From: Chinchilla lanigera
Taxonomy: Eukaryota; Chordata; Mammalia; Rodentia; Chinchillidae
Reading direction: 5' to 3'
NCBI RefSeq assembly: GCF_000276665.1
Contig: NW_004955474.1
Coordinates: 11,695,271-11,759,270 of the forward strand
Length of the DNA: 64,000 nucleotides
Shown piece by piece: positions 23,831 to 36,649 of the stretch (position 1 is its first letter; each line of letters begins with the position of its first letter). The translations under genes and the position numbers were made by a program. Under the pieces are notes generated by a model that saw nothing but the letters and a program-made list of their open reading frames with translations, was not told where the DNA came from and did not search any database.

Positions 23831-26800
23831 AGAAACTGGTGCTAGCATCAGCACTGAAGTAAAGATTCTTCCTATCTTGAAGTCCAACAGCAACACATTT
23901 GGAATCCCTGCAAACAAGGAATTGTAGTTTCCAGGATTTTCCCCAGCTTTACCCTCTGGTTTCTTGTTTGTGGAAGTGAGAAGCGGAATATACTGCCAGC
24001 ACTTTAAGCACAAATTAGTGCCGACAGGATGAGCCACCTTTCATGAGAAGACTAACCCAGTCTCTGTGGAAAAGGTACAATTGACCACGACTATTGGTGT
24101 TCTCAAGCAAATCTCAAGACCCGTGTGCTGCGTTCTTAGAAGGATTAATGCTTGCTAAATCCTTTCTTGACACAGCAGGACAAACCCCTTCAAGTCTACT
24201 CCCCAAAACATTTTGGGAGGTCCAAATCTGTTCAGATATGTGAAACAGAGCAAACTAAAAGCAGCAGAGTCTAATGTGGAAATGCCCAAGTTCTGTGAAA
24301 TGAGCAGAGTAACCTTTGAATGGATTTCTAGGTCATTTCAATGTCCTGCAATTTGCGTCTCAGGGTGTATTTTTAAAAACTAAAAACTAAATGTAGCCTT
24401 GGGAAGGAAGCTGCTCTGATTCTGGCATTCCTGATGAGCAGAGGAAATTTCATCAGAACCCCTGGCAGAGGCAGAGGTGGAGGCAGAGGCTGGGGAAGTA
24501 CCTGGGGCCTCCAGGCCCTCACCAACCTGCAGGAGGAGCGGAAGGTGCCCCTGCTGGGCCGCAGCAAGGCCAGCTCTCGATTCCAATGTCTTTTACAGTG
24601 GCGATGAATGAGTTTTTGTCCCCCACTTGTCCCATTACCTAGGAAAGGTTCAGGCTCGGGTCTCTTCCAAACATTCTGCCAGTGACTTGACCTTGAAAGT
24701 CCTTGTACTAGGTTCGCAAACATCTGGGCTCCTGAGAATGCTCAGGTGGCCAATTTTTAACAAGAAATTCTGGCTCCTGCAGACCAGCCCTCGGGGCCCA
24801 CGAGCCAGTGCCCAGTTGGCCTGTACTGTTGACTTTAGCCCCGAAGAGCACTGCCTTCGGATGACTCAAGGGGAAATGGGGCTCTTTCCAAATCTGCTCT
24901 TTGCTTTGCTTTTCCTTTTTTTAAAGAAAAGGTGACCATGAAAAGACTAATCTGGCTTAGCATCTGGCTCCATTTGAAGGGTATGTGTGTGTTTTAATTC
25001 TTTTTTAAGTTTCCCAGGAACTTCAACACCAGTGGGAGCTGAATCAGTAATTATCATAAATTGTATCTAACTCTCGTGGGCTTAGGCCGAGGAAAATCAG
25101 CTTTTACAAGATCTGAGGACCGTGTGATTGTGCACCCTGCCAAGCCTCCAGCCACTTGGGTGTGTGGGGGGGGGCATGTGAACTAATTTTCTTGGTGCTA
25201 CTTATCAGTAAGCAGCACACACTCCAGCATAATTTTGGAATGAAATAAAGCCTGGATTGGCTACTCACCCCACGGGAGGGGCTGTCGGTAATTCAGAGCT
25301 GCCCCTACTGGGGAGGACACCTCCACGAGCATCTGCTCAGCTGTGCACCCTGGACTGCTGTGCACAAGTAAAGGACATGCCAGCTGTCAACCCAAACACA
25401 TCTGCTTCCAAGTGGACAGGCAGCCCCTGCCTGTATCGGAGTCTGGGTTAGCAGCCCAGAGCAGAGCTCTGCGGGCAGACACCAACACCTGCCACGCTCC
25501 GCTCCACGCAGTCCTGTTCCCCAGCACAAGGCCGGAGGGGGAGCCACGACGACCGGGTCATCCAGAAAAAGGCTCAGAAATGGAGACGTTCACAAACCGT
25601 AAGACTTGTTCACTAGCCCCGCCATTAACGAAGTTAAGGTTATTAAAGGCAACACAAGCACTGTGCTTGCAGACACTTTAGAGACTTAACTCTAAAACTG
25701 CTTGATTCCATAGTAAGGGCCAAAGAAAACGTAAGACAACCAACAGTTAAATTTCTCAATAAAAAGAAAGGATGAAATTCTGAAGGTGTGCTTTTATTTA
25801 ATTTTTTTAACCGATGCTGGACCCTGACAAAGCGTTCTGTCTGTTGGGTATCACTTCAAGTCTTTTCCTATTCTATCATATGCTCTCGTTTGACCCACCT
25901 TTCCCTGTCACCTGTTAACTATTTTTTGCCTATTAACCCCAAACTATGGCTCTGGGGAAAATTAACTGATACTAAGCTACCCTTATGCCCCCCAGAAATA
26001 TCTAAAAGAGAGGAGATTGAGTGGAATAGTAAATTTGATTATATATACCCTATTTCCCTCCTAGATATTCACAAAGTTATCTAAAAAATCGTGCAATAGA
26101 ATTTAACATTTCTTGGAAACTCAGATAGCCAAACTTACATAAATACAAACCTCTTCTTCTTTCTCATAAAAGGTGCTTTCCCATGGGAAATGCTGCCAGA
26201 AACCTGAAGGTCAACTATTTCTGCTTCTGAGAACACAGTGCTATCTGCCAAGGGCCAATCGTCTTCCAGGACCCCAGGGTGGCCGATAACCTGCCAACCT
26301 GAGAGGACCTGCCCTGCACCCTCTGAGGGAGTGTGTACCGCACAACTGCCTGGGGCAGAGCAGAGGCCGCAGGACACTTGCACGCCTGTCAGCAGACAGG
26401 GCCCCAAGAGGTCACCCAAAAAGGGAGGTGGAGAGTTCAACTCACCCCACCCACGGAATAGGCTATAGGTTTGCTGACTTCTGTCACAGAAAAACAATTT
26501 CAGGATGCCTCAGTGACAGGCAGCAACAGACTTTACCAGACAGAGGCAAGAGGTGCACAGAGAAAGTGAAATGTGGGCTGCCCTCAAGAGCAAGGCGGGC
26601 ATGGTCCAAGGCTGGGGACATTTAGGTGCTGAGGGGTCCGCGTGATGAACGATCTACGATGTGTGTTCTTGTCTGTCAGACGGTTTGGGCTCGGTTAGAA
26701 CTATCTGCATGCATTCAAGTTCAGAGATACGGCACCCAATTAATAGTGCTGTCTCCATGGAGAGGGAAGTCTAGAGTCTGTGAATCTACAGTATCTATAA

Positions 26801-27019
26801 GAGGAAAGGTGCAGGCCTAACGTACAGGTGGAAAGCACGGCCCCAGTTTATAGAATTATTGTAGCTTTAACATTCAGTTTTTTGTTTTTTAAGTTTCCTG
26901 GAAGAGAAAAAAAGGTATTGTAACAGTAAGTAACTTTGGTGTCCTGAAGCTGCAGTTTGCCTTAAACATACAATTTTTCTTGCCTCTTTTATACCTATTG
27001 TTTTCTATCCTACCTCACT

Positions 27020-27310
27020 CCCAGCTCTAATCAAAGGCGAAGCTTGGAACCCAACACTTCACTAAAATCCTGTTGAGCTGCATGCAATGTAGGACACAGG
27101 ATCAGACCATGGAAAAAGACATCAACAGAAATACTGGTAAAAATCCAGAGTTTGGAATTTACTTACTAGTAATTTTCCTGTATCGCTTCTTCAGTTTTAA
27201 TAAATATACCATAGTGACATACTGACATAGAAACTCTTTTATCTTTAGTACTTTCCTATAAATCTGAAATTATTCAAAAATCAAAATTTTTAAATTTTTT
27301 CTGAAAAAAG
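27020..27310 (+). mobile_element. L1M-like 3' end, tentative
   Basis: ttaataaatataccatagtg ... cctataaatctgaaattatt caaaaatc resembles an ancient L1M 3' UTR (aatctaaaactattctaaaat). It is strongly diverged. Confidence 0.4.
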
Positions 27311-28039
27311 AAATATAAATAAAATCTACAAAGAAAATCACCCGATACACATGAAGCTTGTCTCTCTGTTCTGTACAGGGCCAGACAAGTCATGACTGAG
27401 TTTCCACTGCACGGCTCTGGGGCTCGAAAGTTCAAAGCCAGGTACGGGTGGCATCTGGTGAGGACCTGCTTTGTCACGGCTGCGTCTTCTCACTGTGTCC
27501 CCACGGGGGCAAGGACCTCTCCGGGACTGTATTCCTGAGCATGCTAATTCTACGCATGAGGGCTCTGCCCAATCACCGAATCTAATCACTTCCCAGAGCC
27601 CTAGCTCCTAATGCTATGGCTGTGGGACTCACGGCTTCACACACACTTGGACCATGCAAGACCCACTGGCACCTTGGGCAGGATGAAGAGGAACTGTCCT
27701 TGCACGGAAGGGCGTGAAGCGTCCTGGTGCCCCAACTGCTAAACGTCAACAGAGACCCTGCCAGTGACACTCAGCTGCACTTGAGACCTCGTGCAGGTGA
27801 CGGGAGGCCTGTACAGCTCACACTACAGAACCACACACTGCCAGTGAAACACACAGCTCACTGTGATGTCTCTGTGTGATCAACCAAGTCATCTGCCACA
27901 TCACAATGTTCCTTTTTATCGACTGCATCCTTGGTCAAATAAGCACTGCCCCAGCCTAGTAGCTGGGCAAAACACAGCTTAGGTCAAGGCCAACGCCTAC
28001 CACTTTGTGACAATGAGCAAGTTATTTTCAAGTAAAAAA

Positions 28040-28340
28040 CTGGAATCACAGTAATAATCATAGTTACTGAGGTTCATAATGTGCTAAGCACAGATGTGTG
28101 CCTTCCACGAATTCATTTAATGCTTATAACTATCCCACGAGGCAGGTAACATTTCTGTCCCCATCCTGAATTGGAAGAAAATGAAGCACACAAAGATTGA
28201 GAAACATGCCCAAGACCACACAGCGAGTGAGACAGCAGAGCTAGAAGGGCTGTGGGGGAAATTAAACTGTACAGTGCACTGCAGATACCGAAACACGGCC
28301 TGACACACAGCACATACTCAGTACGGGTTATTATTACTGA
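28040..28340 (+). mobile_element. MIR SINE
   Basis: tgtgctaagcacagatgtgt ... catttaatgcttataactat ... ccaagaccacacagcgagtg ... gacagcagagctagaa. A clear, near-complete MIR body including the CORE region. Confidence 0.85.
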
Positions 28341-29027
28341 AATCAGAACCTTAATGTCCATTCTGTGCATTAATCTTAGATAAAACATGGTTTTCTTACC
28401 TTCATGGTAGAAAAGCCCAAACAATGGTCTTCTCTGGTCAAACATCAAATTATGACAAATTCATCCAAAATTTCAAGATTATCTACTCCTGCAAATCGTA
28501 ATCCCTGCAAGTCTCATTTCACAGATTGGCAAAAAAATCTTTTAAGTACTAGATATATACTAGGTTTGCCAGGCCAGATAGTCTTTGTCCTTTTTCTTTT
28601 TTTTTAAACATTTTTTAACTCTTTTAAAACTGTAAACTGTAACAAGGGTTGTAGTTTGTGGGCCCTTGATTTCTACAATTAAATACAAGTCATCGGAAGA
28701 CTTTCACACACAGCGGGTGGGACTACAAGAATTTGCTACACTGCCAAGTTACACTTTCATTGAACCCCATCCACTGAAAGAGTATCGCCAAAGGATTTCA
28801 TTAAAATGCTAAGTGATCAGAACAGTGAAGGGACAGCCAAAGGTTCACAAGGGAAGAACTAAGTCCAGAAGTGGATTTGTGGAAAATCGAGAATATCCAG
28901 AAAAGCAGAATCATCTAAAGCAGTAAGTAATGAAGGGGAGAAAAAGGAAACTAGTCCAGAAAAATCACGTTTTCGAGGCAGTACAAAATTTCACTCATAT
29001 AACACACACATAGAAGTAGCTATCGAA

Positions 29028-29124
29028 GGGGCTAGGGATTTAGCTCAGCGGCAAAGCGCCTGCCTGGCAAGTGCAAGGTTGTGAGTTCGGTTCCCGGTAC
29101 CGGAGAAAAACCAAAAAAAAAAAA
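29028..29124 (+). mobile_element. ID SINE, TACCGG subfamily, with target-site duplication
   Basis: gggctagggatttagctcag ... ggttcccggtaccggagaaa and A-tail. Direct repeats agaagtagctatcga / agaagtatctatcga lie at 29012-29026 and 29125-29139. Confidence 0.93.
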
Positions 29125-29389
29125 AGAAGTATCTATCGACATCCCTATGTGCAGGTACTGTGGCCAGTAATGGAATTCTAGAGCTTCACAACTCAGAGAA
29201 ACCTTAGAAATTATCTGGTCCAGTCTCTTTATTGCATGGATGAGAATTCCGAGGCCTCCAAGTAATTTAAGGTAACTTGGCTATTTATATACAAAATTAA
29301 GTGTGAGATGTCTGTGCTCTTCAACCTTTGGGCTAGTTCTGTAGCTTTGTTATGAGATTATTAGAAAGCTGCTGCTCTCCTTACTACTT

Positions 29390-29990
29390 TTAAACCACCC
29401 CAATCTGGCAAACAGTCCATCATCACTGTTTTACAAAGGCACTGAAGGCGCTCTGCTGTGTTGCACTCACCACGGCACCCAGAAGTTCATTACGTGAACG
29501 AGTGTGATTCACCCTGTCTCTTCTCTCCTCTCCATCTCGTTTTCCTGACTCCGCTACTGCCATCACCACTGCTCTGGGCTCCTACCTTGCTGCGTCAGTC
29601 CTTTCCATTTCAACTCCTCTGAACTGGTACTATTACACATTTCCCCACATCCTGAGCTCTTGAACAAATCCTACCTAGTTATTCACCACCCTTCTAATGC
29701 TAAGCCTGGTTCTTCAGGGCCAAGTCTATCTTCTGTGCCCCAGTCTCATTCCCCATTATTGTTTTCTCTTCAAACTCCTCCAGACTCTTCCCAAAATCTG
29801 CATCCAAGTTTAAGCCTTTGCTGAGGCTGCTCCCTTCTCTGGGAAATGCTTTTCTGCTCCACACAACTTTGAGAAATCCCGTCCTCCTCCGCGCTGTCTT
29901 CTCTTGCCCCCTTTCCTCCCCAGTGCCGCAGCACTTGAGTCTATTTCTGCCAGCAGGAACCGAGTTTGACCTTCCATGAGGCTGTCTGGG
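29390..29990 (+). mobile_element. L2-like LINE remnant
   Basis: tgctcccttctctgggaaat gcttttctgc (split here), tctgggctcctaccttgctg and similar phrases follow L2 ORF2 3' text. Diverged. Confidence 0.5.
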
Positions 29991-30073
29991 TAAATGACCT
30001 AACGCTTTCACTGAAAGTAAACTGTCCACTCTGCAAATACAATGAGAGACGGTTTTAAGTTAAAACACCAAAT

Positions 30074-30079
30074 TTATTG
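30074..30079 (-). terminator. HERC3: Probable HERC3 poly(A) signal
   Basis: On the - strand the text reads gcaataaatttgg. It is the most distal clear AATAAA before the intergenic region, about 1.65 kb past the stop. Upstream alternatives may exist in the AT-rich 30.1-30.35 kb stretch. Confidence 0.55.
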
Positions 30080-30887
30080 CATTTTACTGAACTATATGCA
30101 CACACATACAAAATAAACATTTCATATAACTGTATATCTTTTTAAATCTTGTATTTATAAAGACTGAAAAACTACCAATTTAGCAACTGGAATAAGTTTG
30201 AAAAACAAAAAACAGAAGTCTACAATCCTTCATTGAGATTTGATGCTGTATCGCAGTCCATAAATACTTCATTTTATATAAATAAATCTTTTCTCTAGAA
30301 CTAGGAATTTAAAATTAGGCTTACACAGGTCCCTTAATCAGGCAGAATCTTCCCACCCCATGATGAAGAGCACTGAACATGTCATTTCTGAGATACATAT
30401 ATTTGATTTAAACATAATTCCCCTTGAAACCCCACTGTAAACGAACATTTCAAATGTGACAAACAGAAATTCCATGACAGAGTATGTCTTAACAATTAGG
30501 GAAGAAGAAAAAAATCTAAGTCAAAATTTTGCAATTTAAATAAAAATTAAAAAAAAAAAATTCATCTAGGAGAAAAGACAGGAGGTTGAAGGAAAAAGCA
30601 CAGAATGAAAAAGGAAAGAAGGGACAGGAGGGTGAAGGAGGAGGGAGAGACACAGGAGAAAAGCGAAAAAGGAATCTTGGGCAATATAGTCTTTTAAAAA
30701 GTTAATGCAATTTCCTCCCAAAGCGAGGTAACGGGGTGAGCAGCCCACCAGTTCACCTTGCTGTCGAGGCACACAGCTGAGCAACAGAACAATGTTAGGT
30801 TCAAGTACAACTCGGAGCTGCTCTGCACGTCTTAAGGAGGCGGGGATGAGTGCAGCTGTGGAAAGGTTGCTGTTCCCTTGAGAACAT

Positions 30888-31102
30888 GTTTTTGGTACTG
30901 GTGTGGAACTTGGGGCCTTGCGCGTGCTTGGCAAGTGCCCTACCACTGAGCTCCATTTCTAGCACTTTAAAAAAATTTTATGACAAGATCTCACTAAGTT
31001 GCCCAGATTGGCCTCAAACCTGTGATTCACCTGCCTCTATCCCCCAAGCAGCCTGAGAAGTAGCTTGGGATTGCTGGCATGCACCTCCACACCTGGCTGA
31101 AA
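30888..31102 (-). mobile_element. B1-dID composite SINE in HERC3 3' UTR
   Basis: A reverse ID-like half (ttggtactggtgtggaactt ... gccctaccactgagctcc) then a reverse B1 (gacaagatctcactaagttg ... gggattgctggcatgcacct). It lies in the sense direction of HERC3. Confidence 0.75.
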
Positions 31103-31720
31103 ACGTTTTTCTTTTTCAGGAAGAGTTGCTCATAAAGTCTCCCGGAAACTCCCCAGGGCCCTGTCCAAGCTCAGCTTTCTGGAATTGCGAGTTTCTGAAG
31201 TAGTCCCTTCCTCCTTCCGGTTAGTGTGGTGCTGCAAGAAGCCAGGCCAGTTCCAAGGCTGCAGAGAAAGGTGTTCTGCATGCGCAGGTAAGAAGGGATA
31301 GGTCTCATTCTTGAGGGGAATGAGAAGTCAGGAGACAGCCAGGAGAACACTGTGAGGAAACACTGGGGCCGAGAGAGACATCTGAGAAACGCAAATTGAA
31401 AAGTCTACCGCCACTTCCTCCAGCAGAGAGCAACAGTCACAGGCGCAACACACACTGGCTAGCTGGTTTAAAACAAAAATCAAAATAAAAACCCCTTCCC
31501 AAACCAGAGCCAATATTCACCCTGTCTCCAACCCCTGATTTCCAAAAAGGCTGTTAGCTACTTAGAACCCCAGAAACACATCAACCACATTCAGGATTCA
31601 AAAGTGCCAACCCACTTAGACAATAAAAAAATAGAAATCACTCCCCAGGATGTTCTGTATAGGCCTCCATGTGGACGCTGAGGAAGGAAGGGACATGGGG
31701 GACAAGCTGGGCTCGGAGCC

Positions 31721-31929
31721 TCAGGCCAAACTAAACCCCTCGTAGTTGTCAAGGGCCTGGGTTAGCCGTGCGCTCAGAACTTCTTTGCTGCTGTACTTGG
31801 GGAGGTCAAGCAGGTTGTAGCAAGTGTGAGCCACGGGCAAGTACTCGTCCCCGCTGGCTGTGGACTGGATGACGATCTGCAGGCTGGCCATGCCGTAGAT
31901 GGGAATGCGGTCGCTGCCGGTCAGAAACA
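31721..31929 (-). CDS. HERC3: HERC3 terminal coding exon with HECT catalytic cysteine
   Basis: After ctccctgcag (- strand), two bases complete a Leu codon, then 68 codons and TGA (31721-31723): FLTGSDRIPIYGMASLQIVI ... VAHTCYNLLDLPKYSSKEVL ... NYEGFSLA. The active-site Cys that accepts ubiquitin as a thioester is residue 36 of this exon, codon 31820-31822, within the conserved HTCYNLLDLP motif. The catalytic core is intact. Confidence 0.97.
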
Positions 31930-33079
31930 CTGCAGGGAGAAGGAGACGCATTAACAGCACCGCAACAGGCTCTGGTCGCAGAGGCCCTCCCTGCAACAGA
32001 GAAGCAGGCACGCCACCCTGTGGCTCACGGTGGAAGTGCAATGCCATCTGCGTGCCTGTTTGCATCCCATGGAAGGATGATGCTCTGAAACAGCCTCAAA
32101 TAAAAACGGGCCCAGTCGAATACACACCCTTATAAATTTATAAGCTTTCCCAAAATCAAAGAGAAAGAAATTACTGACATAGAAAAGGGGAGATGCCTTT
32201 AGGGATATCAGGAAAAAGACCAAATCTCTGTACGTCCAGGTCTCTCACTTAAAAAGTCTAGGATCTGGACCACCTTGGCCACTGAGTCTTCCCTGAGGGT
32301 CTATGTTTTCTCCTCTCCCTGGCTCTTCTTTATAAACCAGAAGAGCCGACCCAGACACTGTATTTGGCATCTCACTCCTGTAACACGCACTGTTAACTTG
32401 ACAAAGAAAAAGCACCCATACACGAGACAGACACAGCTGTTACTTCCCCATGTCCTACTGCTGGGCAACTCTCAGAGCCGAGCTGCGGGACACTATTATA
32501 AGGAAATCATTAGGTAAGAGGCACCTTTAAACAACTTGGGGCTATAATATACAATCTGTGATAAACATTTCCCTAGTCTAACGGTCTCTCAACAGGAACT
32601 GCCTGTTTCTAAGGAATCCCCAAGGCTTCTTTTGACTGTCATGGCTCTACGAGCTCATCCGGCAAAGCCAGCCCTGTCACCTCACTCACGCCACTGCTTC
32701 TCAGCGGCCAACACGGCTGGGTGGGGTGCAGCAGGGCCCCTTGGAAGAGCTGGTGGTGCAAGGCCCGGTCTCTCATCTTTGCTCCATGTAAGCAGCAGAA
32801 TCTGGGCGAAGTCTCACGTTAAGAATAATATATACTTAATCTTGTAAAGTAAAACAGAGCACCTTTCAACCCTGTGCTTCTATGGATAAGAACTCTACAC
32901 TATTCACTAGCTAATTCCTGACCTTAATTACACACAGACAAGTAGAGAAAGATATCAACTGTTTTTAAAAAGCCAATTAGCTCCTTTCCAAGGGCACTGC
33001 CCTTTTCAGTTGTCATCCTGCCAGTTACAAAGGACCACATGCCGCCTGGTGCTATTTACAGGGCATGTCCAGAACAGGC

Positions 33080-33297
33080 AAACCCATAGGGACCCCACAC
33101 TATACGGAACCGAGGTAGAGAAATGGGAGAAGGGATTGCTAGTAGGTATGGAGGTTCTTCATAAGATCACAAACACATTCCAGAATTGATTACGGTAGTT
33201 TCACAACTGCATGTGTGTACTCAAAACCCACTAAATTGCACACTTTAAATGGGTAAACTGTATGGCATGTGAATTACATCACAATAAACCTGTGATC
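33080..33297 (+). mobile_element. L1M-type 3' end
   Basis: ttacggtagtttcacaactg ... gtactcaaaacccactaaat ... tgcacactttaaatgggtaa ... gcatgtgaattacatcacaa taaa (split) is the standard old mammalian L1 3' end. Confidence 0.8.
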
Positions 33298-33342
33298 AAT
33301 CATACTTCCCCAGCTGCACTGGCAGTGGATACTCTGTAATAT

Positions 33343-33501
33343 TTCTTTTTTTTTGTTGTCTTTTTGAGACAGGGTCTCGCTATGCAGTTCAGGCTGGCCT
33401 TGAGCTCACTTTGTAGCCCAGGCTCATCTCGAACTCTTAATGATCTTCCTGCCTCAGCCTCCCAAGTGCTAGGATTACAGGCATGAGCCACCATGCCCCG
33501 C
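33343..33501 (-). mobile_element. B1 SINE, reverse orientation
   Basis: T-rich tail, gagacagggtctcgctatgc ... cctcagcctcccaagtgcta ... ggattacaggcatgagccac. Confidence 0.93.
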
Positions 33502-33607
33502 TTATAATATTTTTTAAAGGCTACAGATAATTAAGGAAGGTTAATCCAAACAATTTCATTTCATAAATACAATACTTAAAGGAGTCACTTTCACATACAA
33601 TCATTAC

Positions 33608-33648
33608 TTTTATTTACTTATTTATTTATTTACTTATTTATTTATTTG
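33608..33648. repeat. (TTTA)n microsatellite
   Basis: About ten imperfect TTTA/CTTA units. Confidence 0.9.
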
Positions 33649-33762
33649 GAGATACAGCTTTGTTATGCCGCCCAGGATGGCCGCAACTTCCTGAGCTCTA
33701 GAGATCCTCCTGCCCCAACTGCCCCATAAACTGGAACTAGAGATATGTGTCAGCACACCTAC
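33649..33762 (-). mobile_element. B1-like SINE, diverged, reverse orientation
   Basis: gagatacagctttgttatgc cgcccaggatggccgcaact (split) ... gatcctcctgccccaactgc. An old B1-type monomer whose tail is the TTTA repeat. Confidence 0.6.
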
Positions 33763-34013
33763 TTACAACAGTATTACTTCTAAACTCAGTCAGTGAAATG
33801 GTTCTTTTCTTCCTCTTATGCAACCCCTCCTGTGAGGCAGAACATATGGATAGCAACCTATGTTGTGCCTCAGATGATTATGACAAAAGCAAGTATGTTT
33901 AACTACTCTGTACCACTTAAGAGTTAAACCTTACCTGTAGAATCAATTATGTCATTCTATACTATGTGTAAGACTAAAACGGAGACAAGTATCATACTGA
34001 GATTGATACTTAC

Positions 34014-34116
34014 AGAGAAACTTCTTTTTTTTTTCCAATGGAAACTCATGAAATGTTTCCCAGAATAGTTTCACAGTGGGATGTGAGGCTGAATAATCAC
34101 CCTTGTAGATGGCCGT
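34014..34116 (-). CDS. HERC3: HERC3 coding exon (HECT C-lobe), with A10 tract
   Basis: Starts in phase 0 after ttttttgggcag: TAIYKGDYSASHPTVKLFWE and on to TFHEFPLEKKKKFL, 34 codons plus one base of a split Leu, donor gtaagt. EKKKK is encoded with ten consecutive A on the coding strand (T10 at 34025-34034). The segment belongs to the HECT domain just before the catalytic-Cys exon. Confidence 0.96.
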
Positions 34117-34279
34117 CTGCCCAAAAAAGACAAAAAAATACCTTACAGGATGAGAAGAATCTCATAGCGACCAGGTGTACCACTTGAGACTAGAAGCGAC
34201 TCCTGGGGCGGGGAGGCTCCCAGACCCTTCCCAGGCCTCTGCCGCTTGGCCAGAGTCCAGACAGCGGTGCTGTGCTTAC

Positions 34280-34463
34280 CTCTTCCAGCTCTTCCCAATT
34301 GTAGTTGCTGTTCCCCACCATCATGGCCCTAAGTTCCGAAGGCTGGAAGAGCTCAAGTACTTTGCCACCACACACCTTTAGGAAGCCGCTGGAAAAGGCT
34401 GTGTACCATTCATGAACTGAGATTTGGAAGACATAATTCACGTAAGCATCCACAAACTCCTGC
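34280..34463 (-). CDS. HERC3: HERC3 coding exon (HECT domain)
   Basis: After cttatgcag one base completes Arg (AG|G), then 61 codons: QEFVDAYVNYVFQISVHEWY, TAFSSGFLKVCGG, LFQPSELRAMMVGNSNYNWE, ELEE; donor gtaagc. The SELRAMMVGN and NYNWEELE motifs are typical of HECT domains. Confidence 0.96.
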
Positions 34464-35569
34464 CTGCATAAGACCAAAGGAAGAGAATTTAGCTCAAAGT
34501 TGTATGGAATCTTTGAACTTGCCTTTCTACGCTGAGGCTGGAAGTGATCAAAGATGGGATTCCATGAAGTTGTGCAAGATACCATGGCAGTCACGAGGCC
34601 TCCACTGCTTCCCCTATCCCTAGCCAGGGTTCTACCAAGTGCCACAGGTGACCTGGGGCCCCACAGGCCACATCCGCAGAACCATACTGACTACCTGAGG
34701 GGCTCCAGTTCTTACCTTGTTTACAACTTACAAGCAGGCTGCTGCCCTATTTTCAGAAATAAATAATATATAATGTATAAATAATATCTGCATCCTTGTA
34801 CATTTTGAACAGGGATTGTTTTTTTACAGTCTGCCCCAAAAGGACCATAATGGGGAAAATGTATTGAACAGGAAGCATATTACAGGGGACATTATATACC
34901 ATTTGCATTTGAGACTGAAAAATAACTACTGGGATACATGAGATCTCCATATCCTCCTCCATCACAGCTTTGGACAAGACCATAACTTCTAACTGTGTAA
35001 CTCCTTGCTTTAAACCCTTTAAGAACTTCTGGAAAGAACTGCCTCAAATAATGGTTCCATCTCACAAATAATCAGGCAAATAGACATGAAAACAACAGCC
35101 AATTAATGCTTAATCCTGGACTGGAACAGCCTTAAAAATCAGACCAGTACCACTGATGAAGGCCTGGGTAAACAGGAGCCTCGTACACAGCCGGTGGGGA
35201 GCTAAGCTACGAAATGATAGGCGCCACAGCAGCTACTGTGAAAACAAATGAAAATCAACGAGAAAAGCAAAGGTGATTTAATCAGAGCTTGCTGTAGTGA
35301 GGGAGCGAGCCATGGTCATCTGTGTCTGGTTGAGACTCAAAGGCAGGCAGAACAAGGGGCAAGGCTTTCCAGTGGAGAAAAGGAAGGCTTCAGGTACGGC
35401 TTGACCAGAAGCAGGCAGCATAAGGAAACTCAACTTCTCAGTTTTTAACAATCTAACAACATAAAGATCGTTCCTTTCGACGCATCAGTCGGTGGTATGT
35501 AATCTTCATAAACTTACAAGCTCTTAGGTTTCCTCCACGGTGACAGTGCTTACATGACCACCATCTATA

Positions 35570-35690
35570 CAAACACCTCACAGTGTTATACAGTGAATAA
35601 GTGGGACACCAGGCTCTCATCCAGGCTCTGCCATGTTCTGTATCTAACTACTACGCCTCTCTTCTTATTTTTAAAATGGGATAAGAGAAA
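35570..35690 (+). mobile_element. MIR fragment
   Basis: caggctctgccatgttctgt ... cttcttatttttaaaatggg resembles the MIR 3' half. Diverged. Confidence 0.55.
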
Positions 35691-36649
35691 AACAAAATGA
35701 AAACAGGACAAGTGTTCACATTTTTAAGCAAAGCTACTATTGTGAAATGATTATTGCACAGACACTGGAAGTTTCTAATACTGCACTTCTTCCTTGAAAT
35801 CCAATATACAAAGCGAAAAGTATTTATCTGGTGCAACTGTCCAAAAGAAGCAACAGGCTAGATGTTGTTGTGAGGTTACTTTTTTTTAGGAAGGATACCC
35901 TGTAAAGTAGTAGATTTTTAATAAAACTCATCAGCTTCCATAACAATGGCGGGCCTCATCCATTCAAAGGCCAGCCATGACAGAAGTGACTGAGGCCCTC
36001 CAAAGACGGAAGAATTTTACTTCCAGACTGCCTCTGGACTCAAGACTCCAAATCAACTCCTGCTTGCCCTGTAGATTTCAGCTTTACATGTCATCCCATT
36101 CCTTAAAATCAATCAACAAATCAACCACCTCCTCCCATTCTGCTTATCTAATGGTCCCTGCCTTGACGTAGGGTTTTCAGCTATACAATGCTGAAACAGT
36201 GATCTATGATCAGCAGAAACTCCGCTTCATGAGAAACTGAGATGGTCAAATAGAGATGTCCAGCACAGAGAAGAACAACTGCAAAGGGAGTTGAGTGACT
36301 GTGGGAAAACACCAAAATCGGCGGAGGAGACACAAGAATCATAAGATTCAGAGCTTGGGAAGCAGCACAGTAAGAGACACAATGCCCCTGCCTCTGCCTC
36401 CCTGCTTTCACAGCCAGGAGGAGAGGAGTCTCCCCTCTGAAGGTGGAGAGAGTCCGGACAAACTCCATCAGCGCAGGTGATGACCATCCCAGCTACTGAA
36501 GCTTCACAACCCTCACAGGCTTGCCATTGCTACATAATTCAACTGAAATCTGCACAGTTGCTCTGCTTTGGAAGAGGGCTCAGATCATCTCCCAGTAGGG
36601 ACTCGGGCGGCATCTCAACAGGTAAGCTGTTGTCACAGTTCCCACAACT

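Larger units (their letters stand above)
17491..30050. other. Intergenic region between convergent FAM13A and HERC3
   Basis: About 12.6 kb separates the two 3' ends. Recognisable content is listed separately: L1, L1M 3' ends, MIR, L2, B1, B1-dID and ID copies. I see nothing recognisable in 17.5-20.4, 23.9-27.0 or 28.4-29.0 kb. A GGCAGAGG-type purine-rich patch lies at 24463-24500. Short open frames here have no homology I know. Confidence 0.6.
30055..31720 (-). other. HERC3: HERC3 3' UTR
   Basis: Sequence after the stop (31721-31723) down to a - strand AATAAA at 30074-30079. It contains a B1-dID composite at 30888-31102. The end is inferred from the signal only. Confidence 0.6.
31930..34013. 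other. HERC3 last intron
   Basis: A 2.1 kb intron. It contains an L1M 3' end (33080-33297), a B1 (33343-33501), a TTTA-type microsatellite and an old B1-like copy. I see nothing recognisable in 31.93-33.08 kb. Confidence 0.75.

Noticed and set aside
24373..24723. 116-codon - strand frame over a GGCAGAGG-rich patch
   Set aside because: Low-complexity Pro/Leu-rich translation, no splice support and no homologue known to me.
34455..34470. Tandem acceptor (atgcaggcag) at the HERC3 exon 34280-34463
   Set aside because: The two AGs are four bases apart, so use of the second would shift the frame. Only the first matches the AG|G Arg codon split.
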